From: G963674505 sp964575975
GTDB taxonomy: Bacteria > Desulfobacterota > Desulfobacteria > Desulfobacterales > SKZT01
NCBI GenBank assembly: GCA_964575975.1
Contig: CAZNTU010000046.1
Span: 1 to 31,858, forward strand
Length of the DNA stretch: 31,858 nt
Direction: 5' to 3'
Both the position numbers and the translations under genes were made by a program. How positions within the stretch are numbered: the stretch's first letter is position 1; each line of letters opens with the position of its first letter. The notes under the pieces were generated by a model, which saw only the letters and a program-made list of their open reading frames with translations, did not search any database and was not told the DNA's origin. Positions 23,657-31,256 of this stretch are shown piece by piece.

Positions 23657-23831
23657 CAGTTTTGTTCCCCTCGTCGATCGACTGTAAATGTATTATGTGC
23701 CGTTACTTGAGCCGAGCTGGATTGTATCGACGGCTTCTTCGAACGGATCGACATATGGGGGCAACGTACAAAGCCCCCCATGCCTGCGTTTCCAAACCGT
23801 TTTCAAACGCGTTCCACCTTAGCGTTCCATG

Positions 23832-24005
23832 CTACGGAGATCCGGGCTTCGGGAATCTGGGGTGATAGGGCGCCTTATCCTTCTCGGACAGCTCCCTCAT
23901 GCTCTTGTCGCAACATTTCAGATCCTTTCCCTTGCCAGCTTCCATGAAATAGACGATCCTTTTGCAATTATCGCACTTGAATACCCTGTCTTGGTTTTCG
24001 GCCAT
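23832..24005 (-). CDS. desulforedoxin-like small iron protein
   Basis: A 57-residue protein with Cys11-x2-Cys14 and the adjacent pair Cys31-Cys32, the spacing of desulforedoxin and of the N-terminal domain of desulfoferrodoxin, where four cysteines bind one iron atom in a rubredoxin-like centre. The sequence FKCDNCKRIVYFMEAGKG...LKCC fits well. No superoxide-reductase domain follows, so this is a stand-alone centre for electron transfer or oxidative-stress protection in an anaerobe. The start was moved to 24005, where GGAGGT lies six bases upstream; the longer frame adds only MQTKGGGT. The C-terminus is Pro/Lys-rich and unusual for the family. No partner gene adjoins it. Confidence 0.82.
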   Translation of the reverse strand: MAENQDRVFKCDNCKRIVYFMEAGKGKDLKCCDKSMRELSEKDKAPYHPRFPKPGSP

Positions 24006-24137
24006 CGTGCCACCTCCTTTCGTCTGCACTTTGCTCTTCGAAATTTCGGAACGACTTTAATTTAACTTTTCCAATGCAGGGCTTCAATGGGGCCTAAGCT
24101 TTAAGGTGTCCGGGATTGAACCCCAAATTTCGAGGAA

Positions 24138-24401
24138 CTATTCATAATGGGTCCACATGCGGACGATCTTTACCGTCTTTTCATTGTCGACGATCTGGTA
24201 AACTAACCGATGCTGAATATTGATACGTCGTGAATGTGCGCCGGCCAAATCGCCTAAAAGTTTTTCATAGGGGGGTGGAGTTTGATAGGGATTGCCACGC
24301 AGGATCTTTATTAATTCTTGGGCTTTGGAACCAAGTCCGGATGCCGACAATTTTTTCGCGTCTTTTTGTGCCTGCTTCGTGAAAACGATTCGCCAACTCA
24401 C
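24138..24401 (-). CDS. yoeB: Txe/YoeB-family mRNA interferase toxin
   Basis: An 87-residue RelE-fold toxin that cleaves mRNA on the ribosome. The catalytic residues of E. coli YoeB are conserved in place: Glu46, Arg65 and the C-terminal His85-Tyr86 in RMWTHYE. The protein starts MSWRIVFTKQAQKDAKKL, as in the family, if the GTG at 24401 is used. That GTG overlaps the antitoxin stop codon by four bases (GTGA), a typical translational coupling, so the longer upstream ATG start is rejected. It forms a type II pair with the antitoxin encoded just upstream. All active-site residues are present, so it is probably functional. Confidence 0.93.
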   Translation of the reverse strand: MSWRIVFTKQAQKDAKKLSASGLGSKAQELIKILRGNPYQTPPPYEKLLGDLAGAHSRRINIQHRLVYQIVDNEKTVKIVRMWTHYE

Positions 24402-24640
24402 CAATCGATTTCCTCTGTACAATCCTCGATGGGAGTCGCCAAGCCTTCACGAATGGACTCGCGCATACCGGGAATATTCAAAAGATACATGGTCTCTTGA
24501 ATGGAACGCCAATCATCTTCGGAAATCAGAACCGCATTACCCCGTTTCCCAGTGATTACAATGGGTTCATGGGATTTAGATGCTTGGTCGATAAGGCGGT
24601 GCAATTTGGTCCGTGCCTCTGTTGCCGATAAAGTGGGCAT
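24398..24640 (-). CDS. yefM: Phd/YefM-family antitoxin
   Basis: An 80-residue antitoxin. The N-terminal Phd fold (MPTLSATEARTKLHRLIDQA...PIVITGKRGNAVLISEDDWRSIQET) binds DNA and represses its own operon; the acidic C-terminus (about 60-80, ending EEIDW) wraps and blocks the YoeB toxin. The ATG at 24640 has a strong GGAGG SD seven bases upstream. Its stop codon overlaps the toxin start. The promoter lies within and just before the 3' end of dppF, so the cassette sits directly behind the peptide-transporter operon on the same strand. Confidence 0.94.
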   Translation of the reverse strand: MPTLSATEARTKLHRLIDQASKSHEPIVITGKRGNAVLISEDDWRSIQETMYLLNIPGMRESIREGLATPIEDCTEEIDW

Positions 24641-24663
24641 GTTTCACCTCCAAATTTTTATAA

Positions 24664-24692
24664 AATGTACTTCATAGCGTACGCGTTTTCAA
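24664..24692 (-). promoter_or_regulatory. putative toxin-antitoxin promoter
   Basis: On the minus strand TTGAAA (24692-24687), a 17-bp spacer and TACATT (24669-24664) precede the antitoxin by 24 bases. Short palindromic words (GTAC twice, TTTTATAAAA) lie around the -10 box and could be the Phd-type operator. The -35 box overlaps the last codons of dppF. Confidence 0.45.
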
Positions 24693-25498
24693 GGGCATAC
24701 TTTAGCGGAACAAGTCGATAGCCGTTTGGAGCGTGCATTTCGTTGAAGCGAATCCCGTTCGTATCCATGGCTGGCCGCGACGAGTTGCTTTGTATAGGGA
24801 TGCTCGGGCGTTTGTCTCCGCAATGTTTCGACCTTCAACGTTTCTACCGCGACGCCCCCGTTCATTACCGCCAAGCGGTCGCACATATGGGACACGACGG
24901 CAAGGTCGTGACTGACCAGGACGCAGGTCAATCCCCGTTTTTGTCGCAGACGGGACAAGAGGTTGAGTATTTCCGCTTGCACCGAAACGTCCAGGGCCGA
25001 GGTGGGTTCGTCGAGTAGCAATATTCGCGGCTCCAGGATCAGAGCCCGCGCCAAGGCCACCCTCTGCCGCTGGCCCCCCGAAAGTTGATGAGGATATCGG
25101 AAACGGAATTCGGCCCCCAGTCCGACCTCCTCCAATGCCTTGACGATTCGCGTTTCCGGGTTTGCCATGCGGTGAATCGCCACGGGTTCGGACAAAATCC
25201 GGTCCACTGTGTGCCGCGGATGCAGCGAGGCGTATGGGTCCTGGAAAACCATCTGAACTTTTTTGTAGAAAGAGCGGGTTCTTTTCGCCGTCTGCGTTTC
25301 GCCATCTACTATGATCGTCCCGGTCCAACGGGGGACAAGTCCGCACAAGGCCTTGAGGACCGTCGATTTACCCGAACCCGATTCCCCCACCAGTCCGAAT
25401 ACTTCGCCCTCTCCTACTGAAAAGGAGATGCCGCGAACGGCGAGGACAACCCGGCGGCCCCGGCCGAAAGTCACGGTTAAATCCCGGACGTCGATCAT
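24689..25498 (-). CDS. dppF: oligopeptide/dipeptide ABC transporter ATP-binding protein (DppF-like)
   Basis: A 269-residue ATPase that powers peptide or nickel import. Motifs: Walker A GESGSGKST (38-46), Q-loop FQDPYASLHP, signature LSGGQRQRVALARAL, Walker B ILLLDEPTSALD, switch SHDLAVVSHMCDR, and the family-specific EHPYTKQLVAAS near the C-terminus. It is shorter than E. coli DppF (about 330) but contains every catalytic element. The ATG overlaps the stop of dppD in an ATGA, so the two are coupled. As the last gene of the A-B-C-D-F operon it is followed directly by the toxin-antitoxin promoter. The C-terminal 25 residues are unlike the family. Confidence 0.94.
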   Translation of the reverse strand: MIDVRDLTVTFGRGRRVVLAVRGISFSVGEGEVFGLVGESGSGKSTVLKALCGLVPRWTGTIIVDGETQTAKRTRSFYKKVQMVFQDPYASLHPRHTVDRILSEPVAIHRMANPETRIVKALEEVGLGAEFRFRYPHQLSGGQRQRVALARALILEPRILLLDEPTSALDVSVQAEILNLLSRLRQKRGLTCVLVSHDLAVVSHMCDRLAVMNGGVAVETLKVETLRRQTPEHPYTKQLVAASHGYERDSLQRNARSKRLSTCSAKVCP

Positions 25499-26337
25499 CG
25501 ATCTTCCCCCAGCCAGGAACGATCCCGTCGCAGAGTCGGCAAGAGAGAGCCGTCGCCGTCGATTCGGGGAAGGCAGTTCAGCAACCCCCTGGTGTAAGGA
25601 TGGGACGCCTGCCGCAGACGATTGGCTTCGCAGGTTTCCACGATCCTGCCGGAGTACATCACCATGATTCGGTCGCAGAACGAGGCTACGAGATTCAGGT
25701 CGTGGGAAATGAAAAGGAGACCCATTCCCCGGCGGGTTACCAAATCGTCCAGAATGGCCAGGAGCCGATGCCGCACCGTGACGTCCAAGGCGGACGTGGG
25801 TTCGTCGGCGATCAGCAGGTCAGGGTCGGGCGCCAGCATCATGGCGATCATGATCCTTTGGCCCATGCCGCCGGAAACTTCGTGCGGGTAGGCATGGAAT
25901 ACCCTTTCCGGGTCGCGAATCCGAACGTCCGCAAGCATCTCCATGGCCCGGTCGCGCGCCTCCGCCCCGCTCGCCTTCTTGTGTACCCGGTAGGCCTCCG
26001 CGATCTGTTTGCCCACGGTCATGACCGGGTTGAGGGAGTATTTGGGGTCCTGCATCACCATGGAGATTCGTGCTCCCCGTATCTGCCTCCACGTTTTTCG
26101 GTCGGCTTTCGTCAAGTCCATTCCGTCGAACATCAGCTTGGTCGCGCGCACCTTTCCCGGAGGACGCACCAAACCCAGAAGGGAGCGTCCGGTCAGGGTC
26201 TTTCCGGAGCCGGATTCGCCCACGATTCCCAGCTTTTCCCGATCCATGGCGAAACTTACGTCCCGAACGGCGCGGACCGTTCCTTTGGGCGTGGCGAACT
26301 CGACGGACAAGTTTTCGACCTCCAGAAGACGAGTCAT
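25495..26337 (-). CDS. dppD: oligopeptide/dipeptide ABC transporter ATP-binding protein (DppD-like)
   Basis: A 280-residue ATPase partner of DppF. Walker A is GESGSGKT (39-46), the signature is a variant VSGGMGQR, Walker B is LLIADEPTSALD, and the switch histidine lies in FISHDLNLV. The oligopeptide-specific C-terminal motif SHPYTRGLLNCLP is present. The Met in the signature (GGMGQR) is common in DppD proteins. The ATG at 26337 lies four bases after the dppC stop, and its own stop overlaps dppF. The protein is slightly shorter than family members because the Cys-rich tail is missing. Confidence 0.94.
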   Translation of the reverse strand: MTRLLEVENLSVEFATPKGTVRAVRDVSFAMDREKLGIVGESGSGKTLTGRSLLGLVRPPGKVRATKLMFDGMDLTKADRKTWRQIRGARISMVMQDPKYSLNPVMTVGKQIAEAYRVHKKASGAEARDRAMEMLADVRIRDPERVFHAYPHEVSGGMGQRIMIAMMLAPDPDLLIADEPTSALDVTVRHRLLAILDDLVTRRGMGLLFISHDLNLVASFCDRIMVMYSGRIVETCEANRLRQASHPYTRGLLNCLPRIDGDGSLLPTLRRDRSWLGEDR

Positions 26338-26341
26338 GGCG

Positions 26342-27268
26342 CTATTTCTCCGCCTTTGGGTCGAGCACGTCCCGGAGCCCGTCGCCCAGCAGGTTGAATC
26401 CCAGGCTCACCACGAAAATGGCTACGCCGGGCATAGCCGCCACCCACCACTGGTCGAGCATGTAAGCTCGTCCGCTGGATATCATGGCTCCCCATTCCGG
26501 AAGCGGCGGTTGCGCTCCCAAGCCCAGAAAACCCAGCCCGGCGGCGGTTAGAATGATACCCGCCATATCCAGAGCGACTCGGACGATCAGCGACGACACG
26601 CACAGGGGGATGACATGGCCGAAAACGATTCTGGCCGGGCCGGCCCCTTGCAGCTTGGCGGCCTGGATGAAGTCGGCGTTGCGAATGGTCAACGTCTCGG
26701 CCCGGGCGATGCGGGCGTAGGGCGGCCACGCGGTGATCGCTATGGCGATAACGGCGTTTTCGATTCCCGGCCCGAGGGCCGACACGAACGCCAAGGCAAG
26801 GATCAGCTTGGGAAAAGCCAGGAAAATATCGGTGATTCGCATAAGCGCCATATCCACAAGACCTCCCGCGAAGCCGGAAACGGTCCCTACGATCAACCCC
26901 GCAGGCGCCGCTATGATCGCCACCAAAACCACCACGTAGAGCGTCAGGCGCGACCCGTGGATGATACGGCTCAGGATGTCCCGCCCGAATTCGTCGGTGC
27001 CGAGGAGATGACCATCGGACAACGGCGGAGCAAGTCGCGCCTCCATATAAACGGAATCGGGCGGAAAAGGGGATATCGCCGGCGCCAGAGCCGCAGTCGA
27101 AAGCAATCCTATAATGACGAGCAGACCGAGAGTCGCCAAGCGGTTCTCCGCGAAGGCGCTCCATCCGAGATAGGCCCGTCCGAGCCTCGCTTGCATTCGG
27201 GATTCGGGCGTGGAGGACAGAAGCCACTCGCGGAAATTCGCTGTTCGGAAGACTGGAGGCGTTCGCAT
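26342..27268 (-). CDS. dppC: peptide ABC transporter permease (DppC-like)
   Basis: A 308-residue inner-membrane permease. It has an N-terminal cytoplasmic tail, a first helix near 50-70 (LATLGLLVIIGLLSTAALAP), a periplasmic loop with LLGTDEFGRDILSRIIHG, and five further helices. The cytoplasmic loop that docks the ATPases is QAAKLQGAGPARIVFGHVIP (EAA-type). The start was moved to 27268 (MRTPPVFRT); the longer frame overlaps dppB and has no SD. The gap after dppB is only four bases, so translation is probably coupled. With DppB it forms the substrate channel. Confidence 0.93.
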   Translation of the reverse strand: MRTPPVFRTANFREWLLSSTPESRMQARLGRAYLGWSAFAENRLATLGLLVIIGLLSTAALAPAISPFPPDSVYMEARLAPPLSDGHLLGTDEFGRDILSRIIHGSRLTLYVVVLVAIIAAPAGLIVGTVSGFAGGLVDMALMRITDIFLAFPKLILALAFVSALGPGIENAVIAIAITAWPPYARIARAETLTIRNADFIQAAKLQGAGPARIVFGHVIPLCVSSLIVRVALDMAGIILTAAGLGFLGLGAQPPLPEWGAMISSGRAYMLDQWWVAAMPGVAIFVVSLGFNLLGDGLRDVLDPKAEK

Positions 27269-27272
27269 GGGG

Positions 27273-28322
27273 TTATCGCGCCCTCGGGTCAAGCAAGCGG
27301 TATAATGCATCGGAGAGCAGGTTGATCCCGATGAAGACGCTACCCACAACGAGAGTCGCTCCCAGAACGGCGTTCATGTCGGCGCTCAGAAGCGATTTCG
27401 TCAGATAGAAGCCGAGGCCGGGCCAGGCGAAGACGGTTTCCGTAAGGACGGAACCCTCCAGGAGATGACCGTAGCTCAATGCGACGACGGTCACCAGGGG
27501 GACCCGGACATTGCCCAGGGCGTGTACCCAGATCACTCTCCATTCCGCCAAGCCTTTGACCCGCGCGGTGGTGACGTATTCCTGGTTGAGTTGCTCCAGC
27601 ATGAAACTGCGGGTCATCCGGCTGATGTAGGCCAGGCTGAAGTAGCCGAGGATCGCGGCCGGGAGGACGAGATGGGAGAGGGCGTTTCGGAAGATCTCCC
27701 ACTCTCCGGCAAGCGCGCAGTCGATTAGAACCACGCCGGTTGCGGACTCCACGATGCCTTCGTAGAAGACATCCAGGCGTCCCGGCCCCGGAGCCCAGTC
27801 CAGTTTGCCGTAAAACAGCATAAGCGCCATCAATCCGAGCCAAAACACCGGCACGGAGTAGCCGAAAAGCCCGGCCACCCGGAACAGGCTGTCGGGCCAT
27901 CGTCCCTGGTGGACTGCGGCGATCACGCCCATCGGCACCCCGATGACCACCCCGATGAGGGTGGCCGCCGTGGCGAGTTCCAAGGTCGCGGGAAAGACCC
28001 GCAGGATGTCCGAGGCGACCGGATTGGCGGTCAGGACCGACTTGCCCAGGTCTCCCCGAAACACCTGGGAAAGATATAGCAAGAACTGCTCATACAGCGG
28101 CAGGTGCAGACCAAGCTCGGTTCGGACCCGCTCGTAGACGTCGGCCGGGGCTCGGTCCCCGACCGCCGCCAGAACAGGATCGATGGGCACTACCCGCCCG
28201 ATGAAGAACGTGACGAAGAGCAGGCCCAAAAAGGTGAGGGCGACGGCCAGCAGCCCACTTGGAAGCTTGATTAAAATCCGGAAAACCCGGCGGTCGGCAA
28301 GTGTGTCGAGTCGGTCAAACAT
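27273..28322 (-). CDS. dppB: peptide ABC transporter permease (DppB-like)
   Basis: A 349-residue inner-membrane permease with six predicted helices, starting near residues 23-45 (LLAVALTFLGLLFVTFFIGR), the periplasmic region DPVLAAVGDRAPADV...LGLHLPLYEQ typical of DppB, GDLGKSVLTANPV, and the ATPase-docking loop TTARVKGLAEWRVIWVHAL. An insertion of about 30 residues (about 200-230, DVFYEGIVESATGVV...) lies in an external loop, as in many homologues. The start was moved to 28322, where AAGAGGT precedes the ATG; the long open frame upstream is the shadow of dppA. The gap to dppA is eight bases. Confidence 0.94.
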   Translation of the reverse strand: MFDRLDTLADRRVFRILIKLPSGLLAVALTFLGLLFVTFFIGRVVPIDPVLAAVGDRAPADVYERVRTELGLHLPLYEQFLLYLSQVFRGDLGKSVLTANPVASDILRVFPATLELATAATLIGVVIGVPMGVIAAVHQGRWPDSLFRVAGLFGYSVPVFWLGLMALMLFYGKLDWAPGPGRLDVFYEGIVESATGVVLIDCALAGEWEIFRNALSHLVLPAAILGYFSLAYISRMTRSFMLEQLNQEYVTTARVKGLAEWRVIWVHALGNVRVPLVTVVALSYGHLLEGSVLTETVFAWPGLGFYLTKSLLSADMNAVLGATLVVGSVFIGINLLSDALYRLLDPRAR

Positions 28323-28330
28323 GCAACCTC

Positions 28331-29920
28331 TTATTTGGTCGTAAACCGATAGAAGTTGCTGTCGAAGGAAGGGCCTAAAACGAAATTCTTCACGTTCGTC
28401 CGCTCCGCCGCCCTTTCGATGTCCTGGAACATGATCACGAAGGGAGATTGCGCCTGGTGTTCCCTTTGCAGCTCCAAGTAAATTCGGGCTCGTTTTTCCG
28501 GGTCCTGCTCCATCACGGCGGCCCGGGTTTTGCGGGTCGTCTCCGGAATGTCCCAGGCGTTGCGCCAAGCAAGGGGCTTGGCTGCTGCGTCGTCGGAGTT
28601 GTCCGGATTGCCCGCGAAGGTGTCGGCGTTGGTATGGGGATCCTGGTAGTCCGGTCCCCACCGGCCGATGTGAATCTCGTGGTTCCGGGCGCGATACTTG
28701 GTCAGGGCCTGCTTGCCGTCCATGGGCAGGATCTCGAGCTTCACGCCTCCCTGGGCGAAACTCGATTGAATGGCCTGGGCCATGTCGAGAGTGGGAAAGT
28801 TGTTCCGTGTGTCCATGGAGACGGTGAAACCGTCGGAATGGCCGGCCTCGGCCAGCAGCTTTTTGGCCTTTTCGGGATCGAACGAGAAAGGCGTTTCCGG
28901 CAAGGCGCCCAAAAATCCTTTGGGCAGAAAGGCCTGATGAACCACCACGCTCCCCTTGAGAATGTGATCGGCCATGGAACGATAGTCCACCAAATATTTG
29001 AGAGCCTGTCTCACCTGGGGCTTGCTCAATATCGGATGCTTCTGATTGAGGCCCAGGTAGAAAATGCCTCCTTTGGGAGCGGAATGGATTTTGACGTCGT
29101 GGTTTCCCTTTAGCCCTTCGATTTGGTCGGGGCCCAGATTGCGGGCAATGTCGATATCCCCTTTTTCCAGCAGCAGCCGTTGGGTGGCGGGTTCGGGAAT
29201 ATGCCGTACAATCACCCTTTTCATGGCCGGCGCGCCGTCCCAGTATCTCGGATTGGCCTCCAGCATAATCAACTCGCTGGCCTTCCATGTTTTTAGAATG
29301 AAAGGACCCGACCCGGCGTAGTTCGTCCGAAGCCAGGCGTGGCCCAGATCACCTTTCTTTTCGCGGGATAGAACGGTTTTCTTGTCGACTACCGACCCGA
29401 CGGTGGAGGTGAGACAATACAGAAGAAAGCTCGGAGCGTAGGCCTTGTCGGTCTCCAAAACCAGCGTGTAGTCGTCGAGGGTTCGGATTTTGTCCCGGAT
29501 GTTGTCGGCTGTAAAGCCGAACTGGGTCAGTATGAAACTGGGTGTCTTGGATAGAAGGACGGTTCGTTGCAGGGAAAAGGCGACATCCTCCGCCGTGACG
29601 GAATTGCCGGAGGCGAAGGTCATTCCTTTCCTGATTTTGAAAGTGTACGTCTTGCCGTCTTCGCCGACCTCCCAGCTTTCGGCTACGACTCCGTAAATCT
29701 CCGCCACGTTTTCCACGTTGTACCCGATGAGCCGGTCGTAGGCGTTCCCGGCGAGTTCGGCCCCTGAGAATTCGAATATTTCGGCGGGGTCCAGCGTGAT
29801 GATGTCGTCGAACTGCCAGGCCATTACCAGAACGTCTTTGGGTGTGGCTGCCGGGGCGGCGCTTGCGCTTGCGATGAGAAGAATGGCTGCGGCAAGCAGG
29901 ATCTCGAGACGTCGCTTCAT
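28331..29920 (-). CDS. dppA: peptide-binding extracytoplasmic protein (DppA/OppA, SBP family 5)
   Basis: A 529-residue binding protein that delivers its ligand to the DppBC permease. Residues 1-27 form a Sec signal peptide (MKRRLEILLAAAILLIASASA) with a signal-peptidase I site after ASA or APA; no lipobox cysteine is present, so it is soluble in the periplasm. Family 5 features include TYTFKIRKGMTFASGN, VTAEDVAFSLQR, GSGPFILKTWK and RQALKYLVDYRSM. Ligand type (di- or oligopeptide, nickel chelate or other) cannot be read from sequence. The ATG at 29920 has an AAGGAGG SD five bases upstream; the longer frame has none. It is the first gene of the operon and probably carries the promoter in the 150-bp gap upstream, though no clear boxes were found there. 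Confidence 0.94.
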   Translation of the reverse strand: MKRRLEILLAAAILLIASASAAPAATPKDVLVMAWQFDDIITLDPAEIFEFSGAELAGNAYDRLIGYNVENVAEIYGVVAESWEVGEDGKTYTFKIRKGMTFASGNSVTAEDVAFSLQRTVLLSKTPSFILTQFGFTADNIRDKIRTLDDYTLVLETDKAYAPSFLLYCLTSTVGSVVDKKTVLSREKKGDLGHAWLRTNYAGSGPFILKTWKASELIMLEANPRYWDGAPAMKRVIVRHIPEPATQRLLLEKGDIDIARNLGPDQIEGLKGNHDVKIHSAPKGGIFYLGLNQKHPILSKPQVRQALKYLVDYRSMADHILKGSVVVHQAFLPKGFLGALPETPFSFDPEKAKKLLAEAGHSDGFTVSMDTRNNFPTLDMAQAIQSSFAQGGVKLEILPMDGKQALTKYRARNHEIHIGRWGPDYQDPHTNADTFAGNPDNSDDAAAKPLAWRNAWDIPETTRKTRAAVMEQDPEKRARIYLELQREHQAQSPFVIMFQDIERAAERTNVKNFVLGPSFDSNFYRFTTK

Positions 29921-30044
29921 TGGGTCCTCCTTACGGATAGGTGGCGAATTCGTAGAAAGCCGGACGCTCGCGGCGTTCGATGGCTTCGCCGGCAAATACG
30001 GTTTCTTTATGCCGTTTTCTTGAACAAGCCGTTGTTTTTATCAT

Positions 30045-30066
30045 AAAAAAAGCTTGCTTTTGCAAG
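30045..30066 (-). terminator. probable terminator after the TRAP binding protein gene
   Basis: CTTGC (30066-30062 on minus), loop AAAA and GCAAG form a five-bp stem followed within a base by seven T's (30051-30045). The stem is short but the loop and T-run are good. It separates the dctP-like gene from the dpp operon. Confidence 0.5.
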
Positions 30067-30072
30067 AGATAA

Positions 30073-31173
30073 TCAAGCGTTCAGGGAATATTTATCGGAA
30101 ATGGACTCGAAATAGGCTCTTTCGGAAACCGTGCCCCAGATTCCCGCCTGCTTCTTGAATTTCTTGAACGATTCGTGGACTTTGCGGGCCAGGGGATTCT
30201 TGTCGGCTTCTTCTTCCAATATTTCCTTGGCAAGCCTGCGAAGGTCGTTCATGAGAACCTCCGGAAATCTCACAAGATCGACCTTGTGGTTTGCGATCAG
30301 TCTTCGAAGCGCGGCGCCGTTTTCCGCCTCGAAACTGGAAAGGACCCAGAGGTTGGTCTCCATGGCCACGGCGTCCAGAATCGCCCGAAGATCTTTGGGC
30401 AAGCTTTCGTAGGCTTTCTTGTTGAAAACGACCTCGAGACAGGAGCCCGGTTCGTGCCATCCGGGATAATAGTAGTACTTGGCGGCCTTGTAAAACCCCA
30501 TCTTCTCGTCGTGAAAAGGACCGACCCACTCGGTGGCGTCGATTACGCCTCTTTCGAGAGACGTAAAAATTTCTCCCGCCGGAAGAAGAACGACCGTTCC
30601 TCCCGCCTTGGCGACGACTTTTCCGCCGAGGCCGGGAATCCGCATTTTCAAACCTCTGAAATCTTCGATGGTGTTCATTTCCTTCTTGAACCACCCCCCC
30701 ATCTGGACCCCCGAGTTGCCTTGCGGACGCGGGACGAGGTTGTGGTCGGCGTAGATTTCCTCCCAGAGTTTCAGGCCGCCGCCGCTGTAGAACCATGCGT
30801 TGACGCCTTGAGCGTTGAGACCGAACGGGACCGACGCAAACCACTGCGCGGCAGGGATCTTGCCCGCCCAATAATAGGAGGCCCCGCTTCCAACCTCCAC
30901 GGTACCCTGCGAAACCGCGTCGAAAACGCCCAGAGGCGGGATCAACTCGCCGCCCGCGAAAACTTGGATATCGATCCTGCCGCCAGTGGCCACCCGAACC
31001 CTATTGGCGAATCTTTCGGCTCCGGTCTGAAGAATCGGCAGGTTGGGCGGCCAAGTGGTGACCATCTTCCAGTTGTAGCCTTTTCGGGCCATCACGGTCG
31101 GAGCCGCAATGCCCGCGCCGCAAGCAACTGCGGCCATGGTTCCCGTCTTCTTCAAGAAATCGCGTCTTTTCAC
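30073..31173 (-). CDS. TRAP transporter substrate-binding protein (DctP/TakP-like), TAT-exported
   Basis: A 366-residue extracytoplasmic binding protein of the DctP/TakP family, which binds organic acids such as 2-oxo acids for TRAP uptake. The N-terminus MKRRDFLKKTGTMAAVACGAG is a twin-arginine signal (RRDFLKK). Then follow WKMVTTWPPNLPIL, GGRIDIQVFAGGEL, and GLKMRIPGLGGKVV with the ligand-pairing Arg, and ATEWVGPFHDEKMGFYKAAKYYYYPGWHEPG. The start is GTG at 31173 with AAAGGA-type SDs before it. The membrane subunits DctQ and DctM are not adjacent: upstream is a histidine kinase (83-bp gap) and downstream a terminator. It may serve a distant transporter or present ligand to the kinase. Confidence 0.93.
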   Translation of the reverse strand: MKRRDFLKKTGTMAAVACGAGIAAPTVMARKGYNWKMVTTWPPNLPILQTGAERFANRVRVATGGRIDIQVFAGGELIPPLGVFDAVSQGTVEVGSGASYYWAGKIPAAQWFASVPFGLNAQGVNAWFYSGGGLKLWEEIYADHNLVPRPQGNSGVQMGGWFKKEMNTIEDFRGLKMRIPGLGGKVVAKAGGTVVLLPAGEIFTSLERGVIDATEWVGPFHDEKMGFYKAAKYYYYPGWHEPGSCLEVVFNKKAYESLPKDLRAILDAVAMETNLWVLSSFEAENGAALRRLIANHKVDLVRFPEVLMNDLRRLAKEILEEEADKNPLARKVHESFKKFKKQAGIWGTVSERAYFESISDKYSLNA

Positions 31174-31256
31174 TATTCCTTTTCCTTTCAGCTTTTTTCG
31201 TCTCGAGCAGTTGTCGATCTCGGCCGAAATCGGGGATTCGAACGCGGAAAGGCAGG

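Noticed and set aside
23755..23781. Hairpin ATGGGGG / CCCCCAT as a terminator
   Set aside because: The stem is good but no T-run follows on either strand; kept only as a possible structure in the 175-bp gap between the two minus genes.
24101..24130. tRNA-like T-arm (GGGGTTCAATCCC) on the minus strand
   Set aside because: The T-stem does not pair properly and no acceptor, D or anticodon arm can be found, so neither a tRNA nor a clear attachment-site remnant is supported.
27273..29288. 671-codon open frame for the permease DppB
   Set aside because: The first half is a shadow of dppA; the permease begins at the ATG at 28322 with an SD.
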